Of a stretch of DNA of 30,342 nucleotides, positions 16,446 through 24,394 are shown in pieces. This DNA comes from Clostridiales bacterium (GTDB lineage Bacteria; Bacillota; Clostridia; Oscillospirales; CAG-382): the NCBI GenBank assembly GCA_003343885.1, contig QAKH01000072.1:1-30342 (forward strand), in the 5' to 3' direction. Position numbers and translations under genes: made by a program. How positions within the stretch are numbered: the first letter of the stretch is position 1; every line of letters begins with the position of its first letter. The notes beneath the pieces were generated by a model. That model had not been told where the DNA came from. It ran no database searches and saw only the letters and a list, made by a program, of their open reading frames with translations.

Positions 16446-17846
16446 TCAATCACCGATCCTTTTTTTTGCAGTCCATATAAGTTGTATCTGGTTAGATAAC
16501 GGATCGCTCTCAAACATTGCGTAGTATTCAGTCTCTGAATTTTCAGCGTCATTTGTTTCACCGGAATTAAGCAATTCGATAGCGAGTTTCTGAGGTACAA
16601 CCGGCTTAAACAGTCTTCCTGAATCACAAAAAATCGGATCCATTTTTATATTGATAATATAGTTATCCTTTATCTCAATTAAAATATCATAATCATTATC
16701 GTTCAGAAGAACTCCGTTATACAGGTACTTAAACTCAAAAATTATACTTCCTGTGTCATTCTGATAAACGCCGACAATTGACGGAAAAGCGTTGCCGCCG
16801 ACAAGAATCTGATCAAAAGAATTCAACAATAATCTCACACAGTAAACTGCATCAGTCAGAGAGTAATTATTTCTTGACTCCGGGTAATAACCGAGAAAGG
16901 CAGACATATGTATTCCGCTGTCATAAGCGCTGTATTCAATACTGTATTTGTCGTTTGATATATACAATTCCTTTCCGCTGTCAACAAAACTTGACGCATT
17001 GCCGTCCCCCGAACTGAACATGCGCACCATGTTTGTGTTAAAATCAAGAACTCGGAGAAGCTGCAAAGTTTTTACATCTTGTAGATTAAAAGAGTAAAAA
17101 TTTTCAGACTCAGCTATCACGACCGAGTCAACATCAAAAGACTCGGTAAAATAAGCCACCGGACGTATAGAATTTTCCATAAAACTGAAGTCTGCAAAGC
17201 CTCTCACGCCATTATATGCCGACAACTCATCAACTGTATACTCTATGTTTTCGGTTGACCTTAATATTGCAACATCGAGATCATCAGACAAGCAAACGGC
17301 GTAAACATTATTTTGATCATCAGGTAAAATAAAAATATATTTCAGATAGAAATTAACTTCCGGAGCAACAGAAGAAAAATTATTCTTAGTTGCCGGCAGA
17401 AAAACAGCCGACGGAACTTCTGAATAGTATGCAGCGTAAAAGAATTTCGGACTTTCCGTCAATGAAGAAACAAACTCTTCCCTTTGGGTATTATTAGGAA
17501 AAGACATTATCTCGACGTTTTCGCTCATCAAAAGAGATAATGTGTCATTCAAGTAAGTAAGCAGAGGAGTACGTGCAGAAGAAGTATACGATGCTGCGGT
17601 CATTTTTCCATCAGATGTCTTAAATCCGATAAATGTCGGCTCAAGTATTGATTTTGCGCCGCTTTGCACGTCATATCCTGTGCCCGACAAAACCCATTTA
17701 TCGCTTTCAGGAATTTCGGGGAGAGAAGAACTATTACCATTTATGCGCAAATTCAGATACAATCCGCACAGAACAAGCATTGACAAAAACAGTAAAATAT
17801 CAAGAAAAATTATTATATAAAGGCTAATATCCTTGTTCTTTTTCAT
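16446..17846 (-). CDS. Membrane-anchored extracytoplasmic protein, YycH-like (tentative)
   Basis: The protein (about 466 residues) has a short cytoplasmic tip, one transmembrane segment at about residues 9-31 (YIIIFLDILLFLSMLVLCG) and a large outside domain with no recognisable catalytic motif. Its size, topology and pairing with a smaller membrane-anchored protein fit the YycH half of a YycH/YycI pair, but I cannot point to a diagnostic sequence. The ATG at 17846 has a very strong GGGGAGGGG site 6 bases upstream, better than its neighbours, so it should be well translated. It lies 61 bases after rbfA in the same direction. In most Clostridia rbfA is followed by nrnA and truB, so this placement is unusual. 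Confidence 0.6.
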   Translation of the reverse strand: MKKNKDISLYIIIFLDILLFLSMLVLCGLYLNLRINGNSSSLPEIPESDKWVLSGTGYDVQSGAKSILEPTFIGFKTSDGKMTAASYTSSARTPLLTYLNDTLSLLMSENVEIMSFPNNTQREEFVSSLTESPKFFYAAYYSEVPSAVFLPATKNNFSSVAPEVNFYLKYIFILPDDQNNVYAVCLSDDLDVAILRSTENIEYTVDELSAYNGVRGFADFSFMENSIRPVAYFTESFDVDSVVIAESENFYSFNLQDVKTLQLLRVLDFNTNMVRMFSSGDGNASSFVDSGKELYISNDKYSIEYSAYDSGIHMSAFLGYYPESRNNYSLTDAVYCVRLLLNSFDQILVGGNAFPSIVGVYQNDTGSIIFEFKYLYNGVLLNDNDYDILIEIKDNYIINIKMDPIFCDSGRLFKPVVPQKLAIELLNSGETNDAENSETEYYAMFESDPLSNQIQLIWTAKKRIGD

Positions 17847-17907
17847 TGTGCTCCCCTCCCCAACTTTCACGCCGATTTACGGCAGTCAAATTATTATAAA
17901 ATGATTA

Positions 17908-18285
17908 TTAATTTGATTCGTTTTCTTGAGTATCCTCTTTTATTTCTTTTAACAGTTCTGCAATTCTCGCACCGTGCTGCGCACCGGTATCTTTAACAAA
18001 TGTAAGCTCCGGCGTATTTCTTAAAGACAAGCGGCTTGCAAGCTCTCGCCTAATATATCCGATAGCTGAATAAAGGCCTGTTTTTACCTCTTTATCTTCA
18101 CTGCCCATATGACTGTAATAAACCTTGCAGAACTTCAAGTCAGATGTGGTTTCAGTTTTTGTTATGCTGACAAAACTTTTAGCCACACGAGGATCCTTTA
18201 CATTTCTCAGAATATACATCAATTCTCTTGAAATATCCTCATTTACACGATTAACGTGGTAATGAGGTCTTTTTTGCTGAGGCAT
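17908..18285 (-). CDS. rbfA: 30S ribosome-binding factor RbfA
   Basis: RbfA is a small KH-fold protein that binds immature 30S subunits and helps maturation of the 5' end of 16S rRNA, especially in the cold. The 125-residue protein has the family opening HYHVNRVNEDISRELMYIL, the DPRV motif near residue 32, the KVYYSHMGSE strand and the late LRNTPELTFVKDTGA motif. The ATG has AAGGA 8 bases upstream. It comes at the end of the rimP-nusA-infB cluster, its usual position. Confidence 0.96.
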   Translation of the reverse strand: MPQQKRPHYHVNRVNEDISRELMYILRNVKDPRVAKSFVSITKTETTSDLKFCKVYYSHMGSEDKEVKTGLYSAIGYIRRELASRLSLRNTPELTFVKDTGAQHGARIAELLKEIKEDTQENESN

Positions 18286-18322
18286 ATTAAATTCCTTCCT
18301 GTTTTTTTAAAAATAAGTCAAA

Positions 18323-18352
18323 CGGCAGAAAGAATCAACTATCCTTCTGCCG
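18323..18352 (-). other. Inverted repeat between infB and rbfA
   Basis: CGGCAGAA and TTCTGCCG form an 8-bp stem in the 123-base gap between infB and rbfA. The minus-strand sequence after it is TTTGACTTATTTTT, so it could be a leaky terminator or an RNA-processing/stability site lowering rbfA expression relative to infB. Confidence 0.45.
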
Positions 18353-18408
18353 ATTGAATGTTTTCGGCATACAGTATAAAATTTTAACGCTGCTAAGCCG
18401 TATACATA

Positions 18409-21400
18409 TTATAATTCTCTCTTAATTTCTTCCATGATATACGCTTCGAGTATATCTTCTTCCTTAATATCGTTGAATCGCTCAAGCGCAATACCACACT
18501 CATAACCTTGAGCAACTTCTTTTGCGTCATCTTTGAAACGCTTTAAGGAGCTGATTTTATCTTCAAAGATAACCACACCGTCACGAACAACACGTATTTG
18601 AGAGTTTCTGGTAATTTTACCGTCCTGAACGTAAGAACCTGCAACAAATCCAATGCCGGGCACGTGTATAGTCTTTCTTACCTGAGCATGACCAAGAACA
18701 ACTTCTTTATATTCCGGAGCAAGCATTCCGTTAATTGCCGCCGTTATCTCTTCAATACACTCGTAAATAACTCTGTATGTGCGTATGTCAACCTCTTGAC
18801 GTTCAGCCGAATCCATTGCATTTTTATCCGGTCTTACATTGAAACCGATGATTATTGCGTTAGAAGCAGAGGCAAGCATTACATCGCTTTCAGTTATTCC
18901 GCCTACAGCAGAGTGTATGACCTTTACCTTTACTTCTTCGTTGGACAACTTTTCCAGTGAAGATTTAACCGCTTCTGCGGAACCTTGTACATCGGCTTTT
19001 ACTATTATAGCGAGTTCTTTAACGCCTTCATTTAACTGACTGAATAAAGCATCAAGAGAAACTTTTGCATTTGCTTTAAATTCCTGCTCTTTTGCGTCAT
19101 TCTTTCTCTTATCTACAAGCTCTTTAGCCATTCTCTCGTTGGCAACGACTCTGAACTCTTCGCCGGCTTCTGGAGCTTCAGAAAGTCCTGTTATCTCAAC
19201 AGGTGTTGAAGGGCCAGCCTCTTTGACATTTTTTCCGTTATAGTCACACATGGCTCTGACTCTGCCGATGGCTGTACCGGCTATAACCATATCACCGCGA
19301 TTAAGAGTACCCGCCTGAACAAGGACTGTTGCTACCGGACCTCTACCCTTGTCAAGTTTTGCTTCTATTACAATACCCTTAGCCGCACAGTTCGGATTAG
19401 CCTTCAATTCTTTCATATCTGCAACGAGAAGCACCATTTCAAGAAGATCCTCGATTCCCTGATGTTTAAGTGCAGAAACCGGAACACAAATCGTATCTCC
19501 GCCCCACTCTTCAGGAATAAGGTCATAACTCGTTAAATTTTGCTTTACAGCCTCAATATTTGCACCAACTTTATCAATTTTGTTGATTGCAACAATTATT
19601 GACACTCCGGCAGCTTTAGCATGATTTATAGCTTCAATGGTCTGAGGCATAATACCGTCATCCGCCGCAACAACAAGTATGGCAATATCTGTCGCCTGAG
19701 CGCCTCTTGCTCTCATTGCAGTAAAAGCTTCATGTCCGGGAGTATCAAGGAAGGTAATATCGCGACCGTTGATTTTTACTTTGTAAGCACCTATGTGCTG
19801 AGTAATACCGCCTGCTTCTCCGGCAGTAACATTTGTATTTCTGATTGCGTCGAGAAGAGATGTCTTACCGTGGTCAACGTGTCCCATAACAACTACGACA
19901 GGGCTTCTCGGCTGAAGGTTCTCTTCCGCCTTTGCTTCTTCTTCGGCAAACAGCTTTTCTTCTATGGAAACAACGACTTCTTTCTCTGCTGCGATTCCAA
20001 GTTCGTCCGCAAGCAAATACGCGGTATCAAAGTCAACAATCTTATTTGCGCCCACCTGATCCATACCAAGTCCCATAGCCAAAAGCTTTTTAATAACTTC
20101 ACCGGTTGTAATTTTCAACTTAGAAGCAAGATCGCTTATCATAATATCTTCCGGAAGAGTTATCGGACCGGTAAACTTCTTAACCGGCTCAACAGGAGCA
20201 GCGGCTGCACGTTTCTTCCCTTTTTTCGTGTGATTATGAGCAGAAGACATAACAATATCGCGCGCAGCGGCTTCATTTCTGTTAATTCTTCCGCCGACGC
20301 CCTTCTGTATCTGACCGGCTGACTTCTTCTTAGCTGATTTTGCGCCCTTATCTCCGTCAACCATTTCAGCGAGCGTATCAAGCCTCTCATCATATTTTGA
20401 AAGGTCTACTTCGCTTGTTCTCATGTCGACAATTCGTACTTTTCCATCTGTGTCAACATTTGGAGTAGAGCCTTCTATTCTCTCGCCGGCATATCTGCTC
20501 TTAATTCTTCCGTCTTTATCAAAAACGGGCTTAAGGCTTGGCTGACGAACAGACTGCGTATCCTCGTCTCTGTCCCTGCCAAAAGAATTCTGAGAGTTTT
20601 TCTGAGGTCTTGGTTTTGAATTCTTTTGCGAGTGAGCCGGAGACTGGGGAGTCTCGCTGACAAAACCGTCTTTAGTAAACTTTACATTTGTATACTTATC
20701 GTAACGCTCATTTTTGTCAAATCGTGGGAACTGCTCCAATTTTTCCGGCTTAATTCCTTCTTGTTTCAGCAGTTGAGCTCCTTCACGCTGTATCTTGCTT
20801 ATCTGACGCTCTATCTGCTTTTCTGTCATCTGACCGCCCTGAGAATATGAATTTCTTTGTCCAAACTGACCGTTTTGATGATTTTGACCGGGGGCGTAAG
20901 GACGCTTTTGACCGTCAAAGCTTCTCTTTTCAAAAGGTTTCCTTGCACCGTCTGCCTGATTCTGATATTGAGAAGGTCTTGACTGCTGTTGTACTGAGCC
21001 ACTTGCAGCGTCTTGACCTTGATATTTGGGCTGTGATGACGGCTTAGCGAAGCCGGCGTTCGGTTTGTTAGGTTCCTGCGATGAGCGCTCTGCCGGCTGA
21101 ACCGGCGCTTCCTGTTGAACAGGCTGAACAGCCGGTCGTGCAACTTCGGAAGACTTGGAAACAGTGCTATTACTTGAATTTACAGGTGCTGCTGTTTCTT
21201 GTGTTTTTTCAGCTTGATTTGGTTCTGAATCAGCTTCCGGTCCGGTTTTTACAGCTTTCTGCTCGGAAGCCGGAATTGCTTCCTTATTTTGAGCCGATTC
21301 ATCTGTTGACAGGGGCTTTGCAGTTCCCGCAACAGGAGCAGGAGCTTTCGTTTGGTCCTGTTGAGCTGTATCTTGTGTTTTTTCCTCTGGCTTTTTAGCC

Positions 21401-21603
21401 GAAAGATATTCAGCAATATCATCAACTTTGCTCTGATTAAGATAGTGATTGAGGACAACATTTATTTCATCAGTTTCCAGCACGGAAGATGAGCTCTTTC
21501 CTTCATAACCTTTTTCTTTAAGCAGCTCAACTATTTCTTTTGCCTTTTTGTCAATATCTTTTGCCATGTTGTTAACTTTATATTTTTGTACGCCTACTGC
21601 CAT
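18409..21603 (-). CDS. infB: Translation initiation factor IF-2
   Basis: IF-2 is the GTPase that places initiator fMet-tRNA on the 30S subunit and promotes joining of the 50S. At 1,064 residues it is long for the family. An N-terminal IF2_N helix bundle (about 1-60, KYKVNNMAKDIDKKAKEIVE) is followed by a low-complexity linker of about 400 residues rich in Gln, Pro, Ser and Lys, a second IF2_N module (about 475-540), and the conserved core: P-loop GHVDHGKTS (about 573), DTPGHEAFTAMRARGA, NKID, then domains II to IV ending in the fMet-tRNA-binding region. The ATG at 21603 is used because the helix bundle begins just after it and GGAGGT lies 11 bases upstream, within the end of ylxQ. Confidence 0.97.
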   Translation of the reverse strand: MAVGVQKYKVNNMAKDIDKKAKEIVELLKEKGYEGKSSSSVLETDEINVVLNHYLNQSKVDDIAEYLSAKKPEEKTQDTAQQDQTKAPAPVAGTAKPLSTDESAQNKEAIPASEQKAVKTGPEADSEPNQAEKTQETAAPVNSSNSTVSKSSEVARPAVQPVQQEAPVQPAERSSQEPNKPNAGFAKPSSQPKYQGQDAASGSVQQQSRPSQYQNQADGARKPFEKRSFDGQKRPYAPGQNHQNGQFGQRNSYSQGGQMTEKQIERQISKIQREGAQLLKQEGIKPEKLEQFPRFDKNERYDKYTNVKFTKDGFVSETPQSPAHSQKNSKPRPQKNSQNSFGRDRDEDTQSVRQPSLKPVFDKDGRIKSRYAGERIEGSTPNVDTDGKVRIVDMRTSEVDLSKYDERLDTLAEMVDGDKGAKSAKKKSAGQIQKGVGGRINRNEAAARDIVMSSAHNHTKKGKKRAAAAPVEPVKKFTGPITLPEDIMISDLASKLKITTGEVIKKLLAMGLGMDQVGANKIVDFDTAYLLADELGIAAEKEVVVSIEEKLFAEEEAKAEENLQPRSPVVVVMGHVDHGKTSLLDAIRNTNVTAGEAGGITQHIGAYKVKINGRDITFLDTPGHEAFTAMRARGAQATDIAILVVAADDGIMPQTIEAINHAKAAGVSIIVAINKIDKVGANIEAVKQNLTSYDLIPEEWGGDTICVPVSALKHQGIEDLLEMVLLVADMKELKANPNCAAKGIVIEAKLDKGRGPVATVLVQAGTLNRGDMVIAGTAIGRVRAMCDYNGKNVKEAGPSTPVEITGLSEAPEAGEEFRVVANERMAKELVDKRKNDAKEQEFKANAKVSLDALFSQLNEGVKELAIIVKADVQGSAEAVKSSLEKLSNEEVKVKVIHSAVGGITESDVMLASASNAIIIGFNVRPDKNAMDSAERQEVDIRTYRVIYECIEEITAAINGMLAPEYKEVVLGHAQVRKTIHVPGIGFVAGSYVQDGKITRNSQIRVVRDGVVIFEDKISSLKRFKDDAKEVAQGYECGIALERFNDIKEEDILEAYIMEEIKREL

Positions 21604-21604
21604 A

Positions 21605-21976
21605 TTATTTAAGCACCTCCGTGTTGGTTGTGTGTATTTCTACGTCGAGTTTTCGGATAATATTCGCAAAACCTTCATCGATAAACAAAACAGCCGCCGT
21701 ATCCGATTTTTTTCCTGCTATATCCGCTAAGCTCCGTTTACTGACATCAGCAGTAATAAACGGGATCTTGTGGGCATATGCAGTATCGGTCAAGCGTTTA
21801 TAAGTGTTTGAGGATACGTCGGAAGCCACTATCAACAGCGTTCCTCTGCCTGTGCGAATACGCTCCACGCACATTTCGGTCCCCGTAACACATTTTCTTG
21901 CCTTCAAGGCTAAACCAATCGCGCCAAGAATTTTTTCCCGTACCGCGCCTTGCGGAGCAATATTTGGAGTCGTCAC
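21605..21976 (-). CDS. ylxQ: L7Ae/L30e-family RNA-binding protein YlxQ
   Basis: This 123-residue protein belongs to the ribosomal L7Ae/L30e/Gadd45 fold that binds kink-turn RNA. The pattern KILGAIGLALKARKCVTG, then TLLIVASDVSSNTYKRL and IPFITADVSKRSLADIAGK, is typical of the YlxQ branch encoded between nusA and infB in Firmicutes. It starts at a GTG that overlaps the stop codon of ylxR (GTGA), with GGAGGT 6 bases upstream, so translation of the two is coupled. It ends one base before infB. Its exact RNA target is not known. Confidence 0.93.
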   Translation of the reverse strand: MTTPNIAPQGAVREKILGAIGLALKARKCVTGTEMCVERIRTGRGTLLIVASDVSSNTYKRLTDTAYAHKIPFITADVSKRSLADIAGKKSDTAAVLFIDEGFANIIRKLDVEIHTTNTEVLK

Positions 21977-22269
21977 TGCTCCACCTCCGATTCTATCTTT
22001 ATGGACGAGATTTTTTCGGATAAATCCTCATACACCTCATCAGGAATCGCAGTTTCAAGACTTCTTTCAAGCCGCTTTGCCTTCCTTGCCTTTTCAAGGC
22101 ATTTTGCATCCGGACATATATAAACTCCCCTGCCGGACATCTTGCCTTTTTCATCAAGACAAATCTGACCTTCCGGAGTACGTACTACTCGGATGAGTTC
22201 TCTTTTCGGCTTTTTTTCGTTGCACCCCATGCACTTACGCTCGGGTATTTTTTTTAATTTTTGTGGCAT
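21973..22269 (-). CDS. ylxR: YlxR family RNA-binding protein (DUF448)
   Basis: The protein (about 98 residues) has the family signature RKCMGCNEKKPKRELIRVVR, the loop GRGVYICPDAKCLEKARK and a basic surface. YlxR is encoded with nusA and ylxQ in most Firmicutes; it binds nucleic acid, and published work links it to the RNase P RNA or to gene regulation, so its function is not settled. I use the ATG at 22269; a GTG two codons upstream is possible. No ribosome binding site lies at a normal distance from either start: the nearest is AGGAGGT, 24 bases upstream, with a small hairpin in between. Confidence 0.92.
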   Translation of the reverse strand: MPQKLKKIPERKCMGCNEKKPKRELIRVVRTPEGQICLDEKGKMSGRGVYICPDAKCLEKARKAKRLERSLETAIPDEVYEDLSEKISSIKIESEVEQ

Positions 22270-22278
22270 GTACACTAA

Positions 22279-22300
22279 GCGGAAATCCGCCGTACCTCCT
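22279..22300 (-). promoter_or_regulatory. Distant ribosome binding site and spacer hairpin of ylxR
   Basis: On the minus strand AGGAGGT (22300-22294) is followed by the inverted repeat GCGGATTTCCGC (22290-22279) and then the ylxR start at 22269. Folding of the repeat would shorten the 24-base gap to about a normal spacing. Confidence 0.4.
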
Positions 22301-22363
22301 GTTAAAATACACTGGTTTGTATACCGGTAACACCGATAATGCGATATTTACTTTATCCGGATC

Positions 22364-23710
22364 TTACTCTGTTATTTGTTCCTTAGAAGTATCTTCAACC
22401 GAATCTTTAGAACTGTTTTCAGCGTCCATGGCAGACTTTAGCGCCTGAGCAAGGTTCTCGCCGAATGAACCCGATGCCTGCGTTTTACCCTCAATAATAT
22501 CGTTAAAGGCAGCAGTGCGTGCTGCGGATACGCTCTTAATATCGATCTTGTTGTATCCGGTAAGTCTTGCAGCAAGTCTTGCATTTTGTCCTTCCTTACC
22601 TATCGCAAGAGAAAGCTGGTCGTCTTCAACCAAAACGCTGCATGTGCGATCTCCGGTTTCAGTAACAGAAACAACAGTCGCAGGAGCTAGCGCAGCTCTT
22701 ATAAACTCTTCGGGTACTTCGCTATACTTGATAATATCAATTTTTTCTCCGGCAAGCTCTTTGGTAATGCTGTTTTTACGTATTCCCTTAGTTCCGATGC
22801 AAGCGCCGATAGGATCAACATTAGGATCTCTTGAGTATACCGCAATTTTTGTTCGAGAACCTGCTTCTCTTGCTATGGATTTAATTATTACGGTACCATC
22901 CTGTATTTCAGAAACCTCGAGTTCAAAGAGACGCTTTACAAGTCCCGGGTGTTTTCTTGAAAGCACAATAGACGGTCCCTTTGTTTCTTTTTTTACAACT
23001 GTAACGTAAACTTTAATTTTATCTCCCTCGGTATAGTGCTCTCCTGGGATCTGCTCGTTCTTGAAAAGAGTAACCTCATTTTTGCCAAGCTCAAGAATTG
23101 CATTACCGGTAACAGGATCAATTCGAGAAACAATTGCAGTCACAATCTCCTCTTTCTTGCTCTCGTACTCTTTCACCATTCTGTCGCGTTCAGCTTCACG
23201 GATACCTTGAATTATTACCTGCTTTGCGGTTTGAGCTGAAATTCTTCCGAAATTCTTAGGCTTAATCTCAATCTCGACCGTATCACCTATGTTATATTTT
23301 TTATTAATCTGCCGTGCAGCTTCGAGCGTGATTTCGGTTTTTTCATTAAAACGATGCTTTCTTCTGATAATAGCCGGTTTTGCACCGCTGTCATCGTCAT
23401 CGAAAACGTCACCGTAAGGGGTGGTATCGTCAATTTCAATCAGTCGGTCTGTTCTTTCATCAAAATCGTCAAAATTATACTCAGCAGTAAGCGGTATGTC
23501 TTCTTCAAGATCAGGGTCAACAACAGTCAACTGTTTAAAAACTCTCACATTTTGCTTTACGGGATCAAGTTCTATTCTCACATTAGAGTAGCCGTTATCC
23601 TTTTTAAAACCGCTAAGCAGTGCGGCTTCTACTTTTTCAATCATGTATTCCTTCGGTATGCCCTTTTCTTTTTCCAGCAAGTCCAACGCCTTAAAAAACT
23701 CTGCGTTCAT
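22364..23710 (-). CDS. nusA: Transcription termination/antitermination factor NusA
   Basis: NusA binds RNA polymerase and controls pausing, termination and antitermination. The 448-residue protein has an N-terminal polymerase-binding domain (about 1-175, EFFKALDLLEKEKGIPKEYM), an S1 domain (about 185-255) and two KH domains (about 260-400, with the GACIGTKGIRKNSI and LAIGKEGQNARLAARLTGY loops). A stretch of about 50 acidic and basic residues (about 70-123, including DDFDERTDRL and VFDDDDSGAKP) interrupts the N-terminal domain compared with the Bacillus-type protein. There is no extra C-terminal acidic repeat beyond a short Ser/Glu tail. The ATG has GGGAGG 9 bases upstream, 31 bases after rimP. 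Confidence 0.97.
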   Translation of the reverse strand: MNAEFFKALDLLEKEKGIPKEYMIEKVEAALLSGFKKDNGYSNVRIELDPVKQNVRVFKQLTVVDPDLEEDIPLTAEYNFDDFDERTDRLIEIDDTTPYGDVFDDDDSGAKPAIIRRKHRFNEKTEITLEAARQINKKYNIGDTVEIEIKPKNFGRISAQTAKQVIIQGIREAERDRMVKEYESKKEEIVTAIVSRIDPVTGNAILELGKNEVTLFKNEQIPGEHYTEGDKIKVYVTVVKKETKGPSIVLSRKHPGLVKRLFELEVSEIQDGTVIIKSIAREAGSRTKIAVYSRDPNVDPIGACIGTKGIRKNSITKELAGEKIDIIKYSEVPEEFIRAALAPATVVSVTETGDRTCSVLVEDDQLSLAIGKEGQNARLAARLTGYNKIDIKSVSAARTAAFNDIIEGKTQASGSFGENLAQALKSAMDAENSSKDSVEDTSKEQITE

Positions 23711-23741
23711 GCTTTTATCCTCCCAAGTCTATATTATATCA

Positions 23742-24218
23742 TCAGAATTCGCAAACTGTTTTTATACTTGCGCACATTTTTCTTTCAAAACTTAATGCGC
23801 TCTCCGAGCACTCCAAGTGTATGGTGTCGTTAGATTCATCATACTCTTTCAATATTCCGGTATATATCTTGCTTCCGTTATACGGCTTGTATAAACGAAC
23901 GATAACCTCGCTCCCGACAAAGGCAAAGAGATGTTCAGGAGTTTTTAACTCTCTCTCAAGTCCTGGAGAAGAAATTTCCAGGTAATAGCTTCCGTCTATC
24001 GGATCCGCCTCATCAATTATTGGTTCGACAGCGTCGTTTACCATTTCACAATCTGTAAGAGATATTCCGTCCGGCTTATCTATATATATGACAAGGTTAT
24101 GGTCGGCGCCCTCCTTAACAAACTCTACATCCCAAAGAGTGCAGCCGCACTCCGAAACCGCATCGCGTACAAGCTCAGCAACTCGCTGGGCTATATTTCC
24201 TTTCTTTTTTTCAGCCAC
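23742..24218 (-). CDS. rimP: Ribosome maturation factor RimP
   Basis: RimP binds the 30S subunit precursor and is needed for its maturation. The 158-residue protein has the N-terminal domain motif ECGCTLWDVEFVKEGADHNLVIYID, the DCEMVNDAVEPIIDE helix and the family hallmark YYLEISSPGLERELK; a C-terminal SH3-like domain follows. It starts at a GTG with an AGAGAGAG purine stretch 6 bases upstream; no ATG lies at the expected point. It is the first gene of the rimP-nusA-ylxR-ylxQ-infB-rbfA cluster. Confidence 0.96.
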   Translation of the reverse strand: MAEKKKGNIAQRVAELVRDAVSECGCTLWDVEFVKEGADHNLVIYIDKPDGISLTDCEMVNDAVEPIIDEADPIDGSYYLEISSPGLERELKTPEHLFAFVGSEVIVRLYKPYNGSKIYTGILKEYDESNDTIHLECSESALSFERKMCASIKTVCEF

Positions 24219-24275
24219 ACCGTTCTCTCTCTTTCAAATCAAGTTGGAATAAATTTAGTTAAAAATTTCAAACAG

Positions 24276-24301
24276 AAGGAGCGGTTAAACAACCGCTCCT
24301 T
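24276..24301 (-). promoter_or_regulatory. Leader hairpin of the rimP-nusA operon
   Basis: AAGGAGCGGTT and AACCGCTCCTT form a perfect 11-bp stem with a 4-base loop, located about 20 bases after the predicted start of transcription and 57 bases before the rimP GTG. The following sequence (CTGTTTG) is only partly T-rich. Because it stands inside the leader it may act as an attenuator, for instance in NusA autoregulation, or as an mRNA-stabilising end. If the promoter is wrong it is simply the terminator of the upstream 3D-domain gene. Confidence 0.6.
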
Positions 24302-24324
24302 ACCATCCTAATACTTACATGGAT

Positions 24325-24353
24325 ATTATACCATGCTTTTTCCGAAAAATCAA
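24325..24353 (-). promoter_or_regulatory. Promoter of the rimP-nusA-infB operon
   Basis: On the minus strand TTGATT and a perfect TATAAT are separated by 17 bases, with a TG motif just before the -10 (ATGGTATAAT). It lies between the 3D-domain gene and rimP and gives a leader of about 100 bases. Confidence 0.75.
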
Positions 24354-24394
24354 TAGTTTTTTTAAATTTTTATATTTAGGCTTAAAACCGGCTT

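Noticed and set aside
19621..20322. 233-codon plus-strand frame opposite infB
   Set aside because: It is antisense to conserved IF-2 sequence; its residues reflect the complement of that gene and show no family motif.
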